10,509 nucleotides of DNA, taken from contig JASHYD010000658.1 of NCBI GenBank assembly GCA_030043175.1, positions 1 through 10,509 of the forward strand. The letters are read 5' to 3'. Position numbers and translations under genes: made by a program. This document shows, piece after piece, positions 1 through 6,500 of this stretch. The first letter of the stretch is position 1; the number at the start of each line of letters is the position of its first letter. The notes beneath the pieces were generated by a model. That model was not told the DNA's origin and searched no databases. It saw only the letters and a list, made by a program, of their open reading frames with translations. The DNA comes from Xanthobacteraceae bacterium (GTDB lineage: Bacteria > Pseudomonadota > Alphaproteobacteria > Rhizobiales > Xanthobacteraceae).

Positions 1-430
1 CGCGGTTCACCGTCTGCCGCTCCGCCTTCGGATCCATGCGCCACACGATGCGGCCGATATCGCCCGAGGTGCCGTCGACCTTGTAAAGCACGCCCCACGA
101 GTCGGTGATGTAGAGAAACCCGTCTTCGGCGAGCGGCGTCGCCTCGTTGGACTCGTTGCCGGCCGAACCGCCGAGTGGCACCGCATAGGCGAGCCGCAGG
201 CCCTTGACGCTGTCACGGTTGATGCCGGCCAGCGGCGAGAAGCGCTGCCCATCATAGGTGCGATGGTTCATCAGCCAGTTCTGTGGCTCGCGATCGGCAT
301 CGGTGAGCCGCTGCGGTGTTACCTCGGCGGCGAGCGCCGGCCATCCCAGGGCCACTGCGCTACCCGCGAGCAGCGCAACCCGGATCCGCCAAAATGTGCC
401 CGTCGCCATTGTGATCATTCGCAAGCTCAT
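1..430 (-). CDS. PQQ-dependent dehydrogenase, methanol/ethanol family (N-terminal part)
   Basis: Only the first 143 codons lie in the window; the gene continues past position 1. The product should be a periplasmic quinoprotein that oxidises alcohols with pyrroloquinoline quinone and calcium (or a lanthanide) and passes electrons to a cytochrome c. Residues 1-34 form a signal peptide: a basic stretch, a hydrophobic core (VALLAGSAVAL) and an ALA-AE cleavage site. Mature residues 51-71 (NWLMNHRTYDGQRFSPLAGI) match the family's opening, where soluble alcohol dehydrogenases read roughly W-x-x-x-x-x-x-Y-x-x-x-R-[FY]-S-P-L. Residues 96-119 (EATPLAEDGFLYITDSWGV, then YKVD) are the first propeller blade; Glu96 sits where the family has a PQQ-contacting glutamate. 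The ATG at 430 is chosen because a strong GGAGGAG lies three bases upstream; in-frame ATGs at 418 and 409 lack one. The metal- and substrate-binding residues fall outside the window, so substrate class and metal cannot be judged. Confidence 0.88.
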   Translation of the reverse strand, partial: MSLRMITMATGTFWRIRVALLAGSAVALGWPALAAEVTPQRLTDADREPQNWLMNHRTYDGQRFSPLAGINRDSVKGLRLAYAVPLGGSAGNESNEATPLAEDGFLYITDSWGVLYKVDGTSGDIGRIVWRMDPKAERQTVNR

Positions 431-433
431 TGT

Positions 434-440
434 CTCCTCC
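434..440 (-). promoter_or_regulatory. Ribosome binding site of the PQQ dehydrogenase gene
   Basis: GGAGGAG on the minus strand, three bases before the ATG at 430. It decides the start over the two later in-frame ATGs. Confidence 0.7.
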
Positions 441-451
441 GGTTAATTGCG

Positions 452-480
452 CTTACGTAGACGGCACGACCCAGGGTCAA
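452..480 (-). promoter_or_regulatory. Possible sigma70-type promoter for the PQQ dehydrogenase gene
   Basis: On the minus strand TTGACC (475-480) is followed, after 17 bases, by CGTAAG (452-457). The -35 box is good, the -10 box is poor. Two short perfect palindromes lie on or beside the -35 box: GACCCAGGGTC (468-478) and TCCGGCCGGA (483-492). This is inferred from spacing only; the gene could instead be transcribed from upstream of 1444 together with its neighbour. Confidence 0.25.
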
Positions 481-580
481 AATCCGGCCGGAAAAGCGTT
501 TCGGATCTGCGCATTGCCTCCGAGCTCCGACCGTAGTGGGCTAGCCGCCGCAATTCATCTTGAGTGCACGCGAATGGTGG

Positions 581-1444
581 TCACCTTCGCGATTGCTTGA
601 AGTACCTCAAATCCGGTGGCGGCTGATCCTTCTTGATCGGCATCAATAAGCCGTCGGCGCTGAGGAAATAGTCTTGCTTGCCGACCACAACGTGAACGTT
701 GTTTTCGGCGCAAATGTCCTCGCCCCACCAGATCGGCTTGTTGGTGAGAACGCGGCGATAGTTCTTGACGACCGTCCAGGGCCGGGTGAGCGCATTGTCG
801 ATCGTGGTGATTTCATCATGTAGAAGGTTGGGATTGGCTCTGTCGAGATAGATCTTCTCCTTGATGATCGTCCGACCGTCCTCATGGAAGGGTATGCCGC
901 TGGCATCGTAGGTGCGTGGGTTCTTGAGACCGCGCGTCTCGGCCACCAGCACATCATAGCGGCCGTCGCCATCCTCATCGATCCATCTGCCGATGGAATA
1001 GCCGGCAAACATCGGATTGGCATCCATGTCCTCGGCCCAGTCGCGTCCGTCGGTATAAATTCGACGGCTGTCGTGGATGTGTTCGATCAAGATGTGCGTC
1101 GTGTCAGGCGTCACGATGATCTCCATCGGCGAATACGCGTGCATGATTCGCGGCATGCCCGGCGACAGGCACCGATAGGTTGGATCGATGCCCTGCCCGC
1201 CACGCGCCTGGTCTTCAAGATTCGCTTCGTAGATGGCCTGATATTCGGCGGTCAGCGGGGCTTCCTGTAACCGGCCCGGAGGCTTGGTTGGATCGAATCG
1301 ACCGACGCCGCGGGCGCCCTCGGCGCGAACCCATTGACCCTTAAAATCAGGAAACTTCCGCTCATCCCACGCCTGAGCGCCCACCACCGCTACCAGCAAC
1401 ACCGCCAAGATCGAGATTGCACCGATTGAGCTTCGGCAGAGCAT
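581..1444 (-). CDS. Secreted protein of unknown function with a DxDxDGxxD calcium-type loop
   Basis: A protein of 287 residues that I cannot assign to a named family, although its style resembles conserved hypothetical exported proteins of alphaproteobacteria. Residues 1-25 form a signal peptide (MLCRSS, hydrophobic IGAISILAVLLVAVV, then GAQA-W), so the mature protein should be periplasmic or secreted. Residues 156-164 (DEDGDGRYD) fit the DxDxDGxxD calcium-binding loop, inside a repeat-free domain rich in Asp and aromatic residues. The mature part has two cysteines (92 and 245) that could form a disulphide. The N-terminal FKGQWVR and C-terminal PPPDLRYFKQ stretches look like conserved ends. 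The ATG at 1444 is preferred because GGGAGG lies six bases upstream; the in-frame ATG at 1450 directly abuts it, and a longer version from 1498 would disturb the signal peptide. It reads in the same direction as the PQQ dehydrogenase gene, 150 bp ahead of it, so a shared role in periplasmic oxidation is possible but unproven. Confidence 0.82.
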   Translation of the reverse strand: MLCRSSIGAISILAVLLVAVVGAQAWDERKFPDFKGQWVRAEGARGVGRFDPTKPPGRLQEAPLTAEYQAIYEANLEDQARGGQGIDPTYRCLSPGMPRIMHAYSPMEIIVTPDTTHILIEHIHDSRRIYTDGRDWAEDMDANPMFAGYSIGRWIDEDGDGRYDVLVAETRGLKNPRTYDASGIPFHEDGRTIIKEKIYLDRANPNLLHDEITTIDNALTRPWTVVKNYRRVLTNKPIWWGEDICAENNVHVVVGKQDYFLSADGLLMPIKKDQPPPDLRYFKQSRR

Positions 1445-1450
1445 GGCCAT

Positions 1451-1456
1451 CCTCCC
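1451..1456 (-). promoter_or_regulatory. Ribosome binding site of the secreted-protein gene
   Basis: GGGAGG on the minus strand, six bases from the ATG at 1444 and zero bases from the ATG at 1450. The spacing favours 1444. Confidence 0.55.
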
Positions 1457-1582
1457 GAACGTTTCCACCAGGATGCAGCCAAAGCGAGGCTGAAGCAAAC
1501 GCGGTTCGGGCCCTGCTGAAAGATGACGCTCGGCCCGTCGCCCTGGCCGGCTTCACGCTCAGCCTACCTCAATCCCGCAAAC

Positions 1583-1632
1583 CCCGTCGAGGCTTGGTTC
1601 GCCCGTACTCGAATAGGCAGCACCTCGACGGG
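1583..1632. repeat. 10-bp perfect inverted repeat in the divergent spacer
   Basis: CCCGTCGAGG (1583-1592) and CCTCGACGGG (1623-1632) are exact reverse complements separated by 30 bases. The loop also holds a smaller TTCG/CGAA pair (1598-1601 and 1610-1613). It lies between the divergent secreted-protein and MoeA-like genes, 74 bases before the likely MoeA start. No T-run follows on either strand, so it does not look like a simple terminator. It could be a leader hairpin or a regulator site. It does not match the Moco riboswitch or a ModE box as I know them. Confidence 0.5.
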
Positions 1633-1706
1633 CCGCCGTTCATAGTCGAAACTGAATCGCCAGCCCCTTCTTGACGATGGCCGCCGGCCCTTGCCACATA
1701 ACCGGC

Positions 1707-2831
1707 ATGATGGGCCCACTTGAGCATCGCCAACGGATCGCGCACTTGACGCCGCTCGAGGATGTCTTGCAGCGGGTTGCTCAGCGCGTGCAGCCGGCAG
1801 CGCCGCGCGAAATGCCTGTGGCGGCTGCCCTCGGCTCCACATTGGCTCAAGACATTGTGGTGGAAGACCCGCATCCGGCGACGCCGCTCGCCCTGATCGA
1901 TGGTTGGGCGGTCCACGCCGAGTTGACCGCGGATGCAGGGCCCTATACGCCCACGGTACTTTCGCACCTCCGAGAAGTCGCGGTGGGCGAAGCCCTGCGC
2001 GGCAACGGCGACGCGGTGACTCCGCTCGAAGCCGTAACCTGGCGCGCCGGCGCCGGCCAAGTGCATGCCGCGATGACCCCAGGCGAGGGCGTGCTGGTGC
2101 CCGGCACCGATGCTGGCGCCGGCGAAGTGCTGCGGCAGGCCGGCCACCGGCTCCGCGCCGTCGATGTCGCGGTCATGCATGCGCTCGGTATCACCGGGGC
2201 GCGTGTCCGCAAGCCTCGCGTCCAGGTGGTTCGCGCGGGGCCGGGTTGCGACGACATTACCGACGCCATCGCGGGATGGCTTGCCCATGCGATTGCCGCC
2301 GATGGCGGCGAGCCGGTGGCCACGACTCCCGGCCGCGATGTGCAAGCCGTTCTTGCCGGCGACGAAGCGGATGCCACGGCGATGGTTGGCGGCACTGGCG
2401 CCGGCCCTTGCGATAATGCCGTGCATGCCCTCCGCAAAATCGGCGCCGTCGAGGCGCATGGCATTGCCATGTCGCCGGGCGAGACCGCGGCATTCGGCAT
2501 TGTCAATTCCCGGCCGGTGCTGGTCCTGCCGGGCCGCCTCGACGCGGCTCTGGCCGTGTGGCTCTTCATCGGGCGGGCGATGGTGACAAGGCTGCGCGGC
2601 GCCAGCGAGCATTTGTCTTTGCGCAAAGACACCTTGATTGGAAAAATTGCCTCGACGGTCGGCCTCACTGAACTCGTTTTGGTGCGTCAGGCCGGGGATG
2701 GCGTCGAGCCGCTCGCATCGAAATATCTGCCGCTTGCAACGCTTGCGCAAGCGGACGGATGGCTCGTCATCCCGGCCGCAAGCGAGGGGCTGCCGCCCGG
2801 CGCCCGCGTCACCGTGTATCCGTTACCGTAA
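1707..2831 (+). CDS. MoeA-like molybdopterin-binding protein, degenerate (no sensor domain)
   Basis: This 374-residue protein has the MoeA fold. MoeA inserts molybdate into adenylylated molybdopterin in the cytoplasm. Visible landmarks are TPLEDVL (15-21), the substrate-binding ALIDGWAV (62-69, with Asp65 where E. coli MoeA has Asp59), PGEGVLVPGTDAG (125-137) for the usual P-x-GADAVV segment, and HALGITG (158-164). Further on are GGTGAGPCDNA (228-238) for the S-G-G-x-S-x-G-x-x-D loop, HGIAMSPGE (251-259) and LVLPGRLDAAL (272-282). Several standard motifs are eroded: the S-T-G-D-E-L segment reads RAGPGCDDI, the Y-D-x-N segment is gone, and the PGxP helix start is PGRL. Full activity alone is therefore doubtful. 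The next gene, a complete MoeA, begins 10 bp later, so the two are very probably one operon. The start is uncertain: ATGs at 1677, 1707 and 1710 and a TTG at 1671 are in frame, none with a good ribosome site. I chose 1707 because recognisable sequence begins just after it. Confidence 0.85.
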   Translation: MMGPLEHRQRIAHLTPLEDVLQRVAQRVQPAAPREMPVAAALGSTLAQDIVVEDPHPATPLALIDGWAVHAELTADAGPYTPTVLSHLREVAVGEALRGNGDAVTPLEAVTWRAGAGQVHAAMTPGEGVLVPGTDAGAGEVLRQAGHRLRAVDVAVMHALGITGARVRKPRVQVVRAGPGCDDITDAIAGWLAHAIAADGGEPVATTPGRDVQAVLAGDEADATAMVGGTGAGPCDNAVHALRKIGAVEAHGIAMSPGETAAFGIVNSRPVLVLPGRLDAALAVWLFIGRAMVTRLRGASEHLSLRKDTLIGKIASTVGLTELVLVRQAGDGVEPLASKYLPLATLAQADGWLVIPAASEGLPPGARVTVYPLP

Positions 2832-2841
2832 GCATGCTGTC

Positions 2842-4839
2842 ATGACCGCAGATCGCGAGACGCCGCATTGGAACGCCGACCTCGTCGCGACCGTGCGGTC
2901 GGCGGCACGTCAGGAGCAGTTTCTCGAAGTCATCTTGCCCGAAGAGGCGCGACGGCGCTTTGAAGGGGCGGCCGATCGGTCGCCGCTGACGGCCGAGCCG
3001 GTCAGGCTTACGCAAGCGCTGGGACGCGTGCTCGCGTCCGACCTTGCTGCCGAAACCGACGTGCCGGCGTTTGACCGCGCCAGCGTCGACGGTTTTGCGT
3101 TGCGGGCGGCTGACACGATCGGGGCGGGGGAGCGCGCGCCGCGACGGCTTCTGCTCAATGCGGAGGTGATCGCCTCCGGCCATCCGCCCGTCCTCGAACT
3201 GCGCGCCGGGACCTCAAGCGCGATTGCCACCGGCGGGGCGGTTCCGCGCGGCGCGGACGCGGTAGTGATGATCGAGCATACCGGCCTGGTCGAGACGCCC
3301 CAGGGACCGGCCATCGACGTGAGGCGCGCCGCGGCCGCTGGCCAATTTGTCGCCTTCGCGGGCTCTGATATGGCGCGCGGCGAGACGGTTTTGCGGCGGG
3401 GCCAGCAGCTCAGCTCGCGCGAAATCGGTATCCTGGCCGCCTGCGGAATTGCCGAAATCCCAGTGGTGCGGCGGCCGCAGGTGGCCGTGCTGTCGACCGG
3501 CGACGAGCTGGTATTGCCCGGCACATTGCTGCCGCGAGCCGGCGTTTACGACAGCAATAGCGCGATTGTGGGCGCGGCGGTCGAGGAGGCCGGCGGCAAG
3601 GCCGTCCATTACGGCGTCATTCCCGACAATGAGGCCAAGCTCGAAGCCGCAGTGCGTCACGCGCTGGCGGCTTGCGACATGGTGGTTCTTTCCGGCGGCA
3701 CCTCCAAGGGCGTCGGCGATCTGTCGTATCGAATTCTCGCCCGACTCGGGCCGCCGGGCGTGCTGGTGCACGGGGTCGCTCTCAAACCCGGCAAGCCGCT
3801 GTGCCTCGCGGTCAGCGACGGCAAACCGATTGCTGTACTGCCGGGCTTCCCGACCTCTGCAATCTTCACCTTCCATGCGTTTGTCGCGCCAATCATCCGC
3901 GCCCGCGCGGGGCTGCCGGCTGAGGCAGCACAATCCGTGAAAGCGACCGTTCCGGTCCGAATTCCCTCCGAGATCGGCCGGCAGGAGTTCGTCCTGGTGG
4001 CTCTGGTGCCGGGCGAGCACGGAGCGGTGGCCTTCCCGATCGGCAAAGGCTCGGGCGCAGTCACATCCTTCTCGCAGGCCGACGGCTTTTTGGCGATCGA
4101 TGCGCTCAGTGCCGGTCTCGATGCAGGCCTCACCAGGGAGGTGACATTGATCGGGGGACGCGCAAAACCGCCCGACATCGTCATCATGGGAAGCCATTGC
4201 GTGGCCCTCGACGCCGTCATCCAGAGAGTCGCCGAACAGGGCTTTGCGGCGCGAACGGTCGCAATCGGCAGCATCGGCGGGGTGGCAGCGGTGGAGCGTG
4301 GCGAATGCGATATTGCGCCGGTGCACCTGCTCGATCCAGCGAGCGGCCAATACAATAGACATTTGGTCCGTGCCGGAATTTCCCTCCATTCCGGTTGGGA
4401 ACGGATGCAGGGCTTCATATTTCGCGCCGGCGATGCGCGGTTTTCCGGCAAAATCGCGGCCGATGCGCTGCGCACCGCGCTCGCGGATCCATCCTGCCTG
4501 ATGGTCAATCGCAATGCTGGGTCGGGCACCCGCATCCTGATCGACCGGCTGCTCGACGGTCGCCGCCCGCCGGGGTACGCCAATCAGCCGAAATCGCATA
4601 ATGCGGTAGCGGCCGCGGTCGCGCAAACGCGCGCTGATTGGGGCATCGCGATCGCCAACGTGGCGAAACTCTATGGTTTGGCGTTTTTGCCGATCGCGCC
4701 CGAACACTATGATTTTCTGGTGTTGGATCGCCGCCTTACGCGCCCGGCCGTCCACGCCTTCCTGGCGGCCCTGGCGGAACCTGCCGTGCGTCGGCGTATC
4801 ACGGCTCTCGGCATGAGCCTCCCGGAAACCGCGAAATGA
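2842..4839 (+). CDS. moeA: MoeA molybdenum insertase fused to a C-terminal periplasmic-binding-protein-like domain
   Basis: A 665-residue fusion. Residues 1-45 are an N-terminal extension including ARQEQFLEV. Residues 46-437 form a complete MoeA: FDRASVDGFAL (77-87, Asp83 equivalent to E. coli Asp59), GGAVPRGADAVVMIE (131-145), LSTGDEL (217-223), YDSNSAIV (236-243), SGGTSKGVGD (284-293), HGVALKPGKP (310-319) and VLPGFPTSAIF (332-342). Residues 444-660 resemble the PBP-like/COG1910 domain, related to LysR and ModA substrate-binding domains: MGSHCVALD (449-457), GSIGGVAAVERGECD (476-490), HLLDP (495-499), YNRHLVR (504-510) and VNRNAGSGTR (555-564). There is no signal peptide, so this domain is cytoplasmic. 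It may hold molybdate or tungstate, or sense it; that is inference. The MoeA-PBP arrangement is known in bacteria and archaea. Start: ATG 2842, just after the previous stop, with no clear ribosome site, suggesting translational coupling. A longer frame opening at 2638 is overlap with the upstream gene. Confidence 0.93.
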   Translation: MTADRETPHWNADLVATVRSAARQEQFLEVILPEEARRRFEGAADRSPLTAEPVRLTQALGRVLASDLAAETDVPAFDRASVDGFALRAADTIGAGERAPRRLLLNAEVIASGHPPVLELRAGTSSAIATGGAVPRGADAVVMIEHTGLVETPQGPAIDVRRAAAAGQFVAFAGSDMARGETVLRRGQQLSSREIGILAACGIAEIPVVRRPQVAVLSTGDELVLPGTLLPRAGVYDSNSAIVGAAVEEAGGKAVHYGVIPDNEAKLEAAVRHALAACDMVVLSGGTSKGVGDLSYRILARLGPPGVLVHGVALKPGKPLCLAVSDGKPIAVLPGFPTSAIFTFHAFVAPIIRARAGLPAEAAQSVKATVPVRIPSEIGRQEFVLVALVPGEHGAVAFPIGKGSGAVTSFSQADGFLAIDALSAGLDAGLTREVTLIGGRAKPPDIVIMGSHCVALDAVIQRVAEQGFAARTVAIGSIGGVAAVERGECDIAPVHLLDPASGQYNRHLVRAGISLHSGWERMQGFIFRAGDARFSGKIAADALRTALADPSCLMVNRNAGSGTRILIDRLLDGRRPPGYANQPKSHNAVAAAVAQTRADWGIAIANVAKLYGLAFLPIAPEHYDFLVLDRRLTRPAVHAFLAALAEPAVRRRITALGMSLPETAK

Positions 4840-4943
4840 CGGCACGCTCCGGGCTTGATTTGGCACTCAACATCAGCGGGCTCAACTTGGTCCAAACAAT
4901 CGATACCATGCACATCGGCGACGCACTTCCCACTTCAATTTAA
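4836..4943 (+). CDS. Possible 35-residue small protein, ATGA-overlapped with the moeA fusion
   Basis: The ATG at 4836 shares its last two bases with the TGA of the moeA fusion gene (ATGA), the classic arrangement for translational reinitiation. The open frame runs 35 codons to TAA and has mixed residues without low-complexity bias (it begins MTARSGLDLALNISGLN). A weak GGA lies nine bases upstream. It has no membrane segment, no cysteine and no motif I recognise. It could be a real small operon partner or a chance overlap; an ATGA junction arises by chance fairly often, and length alone cannot decide. Confidence 0.28.
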   Translation: MTARSGLDLALNISGLNLVQTIDTMHIGDALPTSI

Positions 4944-5231
4944 GAGAAAGGATTGATCGTCATCGCCGTGGCCGACGTTGACGGGCCCAGCGGTGCGCCG
5001 GGCCCGCCGACCGCCGGCTTTTCGCGTCGCAACCCCGGCGCCCCGCCCCCCGCGCGCTCGCGAGCGGGTCTTTCCTGATGCGATGGCGCATTTTGCGATC
5101 CGGGCCGGGAGTGCCTCCATCCACAGGCTTTCCGGCGGCGCCGCTTGGGCGGAGGGCGCGGCGCTGCTAACGCTTCGCCTGGATGAAGCGCCGTGATTCG
5201 CGGCCAACGCGCAGCCGAGGCGAAGAGCGCG
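4944..5231. other. GC-rich spacer without a confident gene
   Basis: Apart from the small open frame ending at 4943, I see no supported gene here. The stretch holds a 7-bp perfect inverted repeat, CGGGCCC (4982-4988) and GGGCCCG (5000-5006), with an 11-base loop; no T-run follows immediately, so it is a weak terminator candidate at most. A proline/arginine-rich frame covers 4978-5196. Its ATG-started part, 5083-5196 (37 codons, beginning MAHFAIRAG), ends with a TGA overlapping a GTG at 5193 that is in frame with the next gene. I do not call it a gene because its composition is biased and it lacks a ribosome site. A promoter for the yhaO-yhaN pair is expected here, but I cannot point to one. 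Confidence 0.5.
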
Positions 5232-6500
5232 ATGAAATTTGTTCACGCGGCAGATCTTCACCTGGACAGCCCGCTGCTCGCATTGTCGCGCCAGGATGCC
5301 CGGCAGGTCGAACGCATGCGGCGCGCCGCCCGCGAGGCATTCGAGCGCCTGGTCGATCTGTGCATCGATAAAGAGGTGGCATTGCTCCTGATCGCAGGAG
5401 ATCTCTATGACCACGATTGTCCGAACATGCAGATCGCGGTGTTCCTTCGCAAGGAGCTGAGGCGGCTGGAGCAAAGGGGAATTCGCGTCGTGATCATCAA
5501 AGGCAATCATGACGCCGATAACAAGATCACCAGCGCGCTCGCACTGCCGGCAAATACCCGCGTGCTTGGCGAACGAAAGCCGGAGACGATCGTCTTCGAC
5601 GATCTGCCGGCGCGCATTGCAGTCCATGGACAGAGCCTCAAGGCAGGGCCTGTTCCCGAAAATCTCGCTGTGTCCTATCCGGCGGGATTGCGCGGCCACT
5701 ACAACATCGGCCTCTTGCACACCTCGCTCGCGGGCGCCGCGGACCACGATCCCTATGCGCCGTGCAGCTTGGAAGACCTGACGACCCGCGGCTATGACTA
5801 CTGGGCGCTCGGCCACATCCACAAACGTGTCATTCTTGCCCGCGACCCATGTGTGATCTTCCCGGGAAACCTGCAGGGGCGGCACGCCAAGGAGAGCGGC
5901 CCCAAGGGCTGTTTTCTGGTGGAGGTCGACGAGGCCGGCCATACTGTGGCGGCGGAGTTCGTTGCCCTCGACGTCGTGCGCTGGCACCGCGCCGAGGTCG
6001 ATCTGAGGGGCCACAACGTCGAAACCGAGTTGGTCGAGGCGATACGGGGCGCTCTGATGCAGGTGCACCGGGACGGCGAGGGCCGCCCCGGCGCGGTGCG
6101 TGTCGTGCTGACGGGCTCGACATCGCTCTACCCGTACCTCGAACGCAGGCCGCTTCGCCTGCGTCAGACGGTGCTTGAATTAGCCGCCGAAATCGCCGGC
6201 GACGACATTTGGATCGAGAAGATCGTCAACAGCGCGAGCCCGCCTGCTGAGTGCGTTGACGCAATGTCGAACGAGGAGACCCACGATCTCGTCGGCATCA
6301 TGCAGGAACTTGCCGGCAATGCGGAACTGATCGGACCGCTGCTGGCAAAGGAGCTTGGACCGTTACGAAGCAAGCTGCCGGGAGAATTGAAAGACCTTCC
6401 GTGTCTCAAACTGGTGGAAACGCCCGGGCTGTGTAAGGATACGCTGGACAGGCTGCGGCCGCGCCTAGCCGCCCGTCTTGCCGCTGAGGAGGATGCGTGA
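5232..6500 (+). CDS. yhaO: YhaO-type (SbcD/Mre11-like) DNA exonuclease, metallophosphoesterase family
   Basis: This 422-residue protein carries the complete calcineurin-like phosphoesterase motif set: DLH (8-10), GDLYD (56-60), GNHD (91-94), His163 in LLHTS, and GHIH (194-197). These residues bind two metal ions, usually Mn2+, in SbcD/Mre11 nucleases. The opening MKFVHAADLHLDSPL is the hallmark of the YhaO branch rather than classical SbcD. Residues from about 215 form a capping region and a C-terminal part ending in a helical tail, likely the contact with the ATPase partner. The ATG at 5232 is chosen because family members start there and GAGG/GAAGAG lie just upstream; a GTG at 5193 would add 13 residues (IRGQRAAEAKSA) that look non-coding. 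The downstream ATPase gene overlaps its stop by one base, and such pairs act as one DNA-end-processing complex in the cytoplasm. The nuclease role follows from the family; specific substrates are not known from the sequence. Confidence 0.92.
   Translation: MKFVHAADLHLDSPLLALSRQDARQVERMRRAAREAFERLVDLCIDKEVALLLIAGDLYDHDCPNMQIAVFLRKELRRLEQRGIRVVIIKGNHDADNKITSALALPANTRVLGERKPETIVFDDLPARIAVHGQSLKAGPVPENLAVSYPAGLRGHYNIGLLHTSLAGAADHDPYAPCSLEDLTTRGYDYWALGHIHKRVILARDPCVIFPGNLQGRHAKESGPKGCFLVEVDEAGHTVAAEFVALDVVRWHRAEVDLRGHNVETELVEAIRGALMQVHRDGEGRPGAVRVVLTGSTSLYPYLERRPLRLRQTVLELAAEIAGDDIWIEKIVNSASPPAECVDAMSNEETHDLVGIMQELAGNAELIGPLLAKELGPLRSKLPGELKDLPCLKLVETPGLCKDTLDRLRPRLAARLAAEEDA
6486..6493 (+). promoter_or_regulatory. 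Ribosome binding site of the yhaN-type gene, inside the end of yhaO
   Basis: GAGGAGGA lies inside the last codons of the upstream gene and ends six bases before the ATG at 6500. It sets the start at 6500 rather than the GTG at 6497 and supports coupled translation of the pair. Confidence 0.7.

Noticed and set aside
1445..1706. Moco riboswitch or ModE-binding site ahead of the MoeA genes
   Set aside because: The spacer has an inverted repeat, but I see neither the conserved features of the Moco riboswitch nor a TATAT-type ModE palindrome.
1569..2750. Minus-strand open frame (393 codons) opposite the MoeA-like gene
   Set aside because: Antisense to recognisable MoeA motifs; biased composition and no domain.
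3214..4866. Long minus-strand open frame (about 550 codons) opposite the moeA fusion gene
   Set aside because: It is antisense to a gene with complete MoeA and PBP-like motifs. Its protein is rich in Arg, His, Gln and Asp with no recognisable domain, typical of the mirrored frame of high-GC genes.
4953..5080. TTG-started open frame after AGAAAGGA at 4945-4952
   Set aside because: The ribosome-site-like sequence directly abuts the TTG with no spacing, and the peptide is a low-complexity Pro/Ala/Arg stretch.
4935..6068. Minus-strand open frame (377 codons) opposite yhaO and the spacer
   Set aside because: Overlaps the intact metallophosphoesterase motifs on the plus strand; no motif of its own and no ribosome site.
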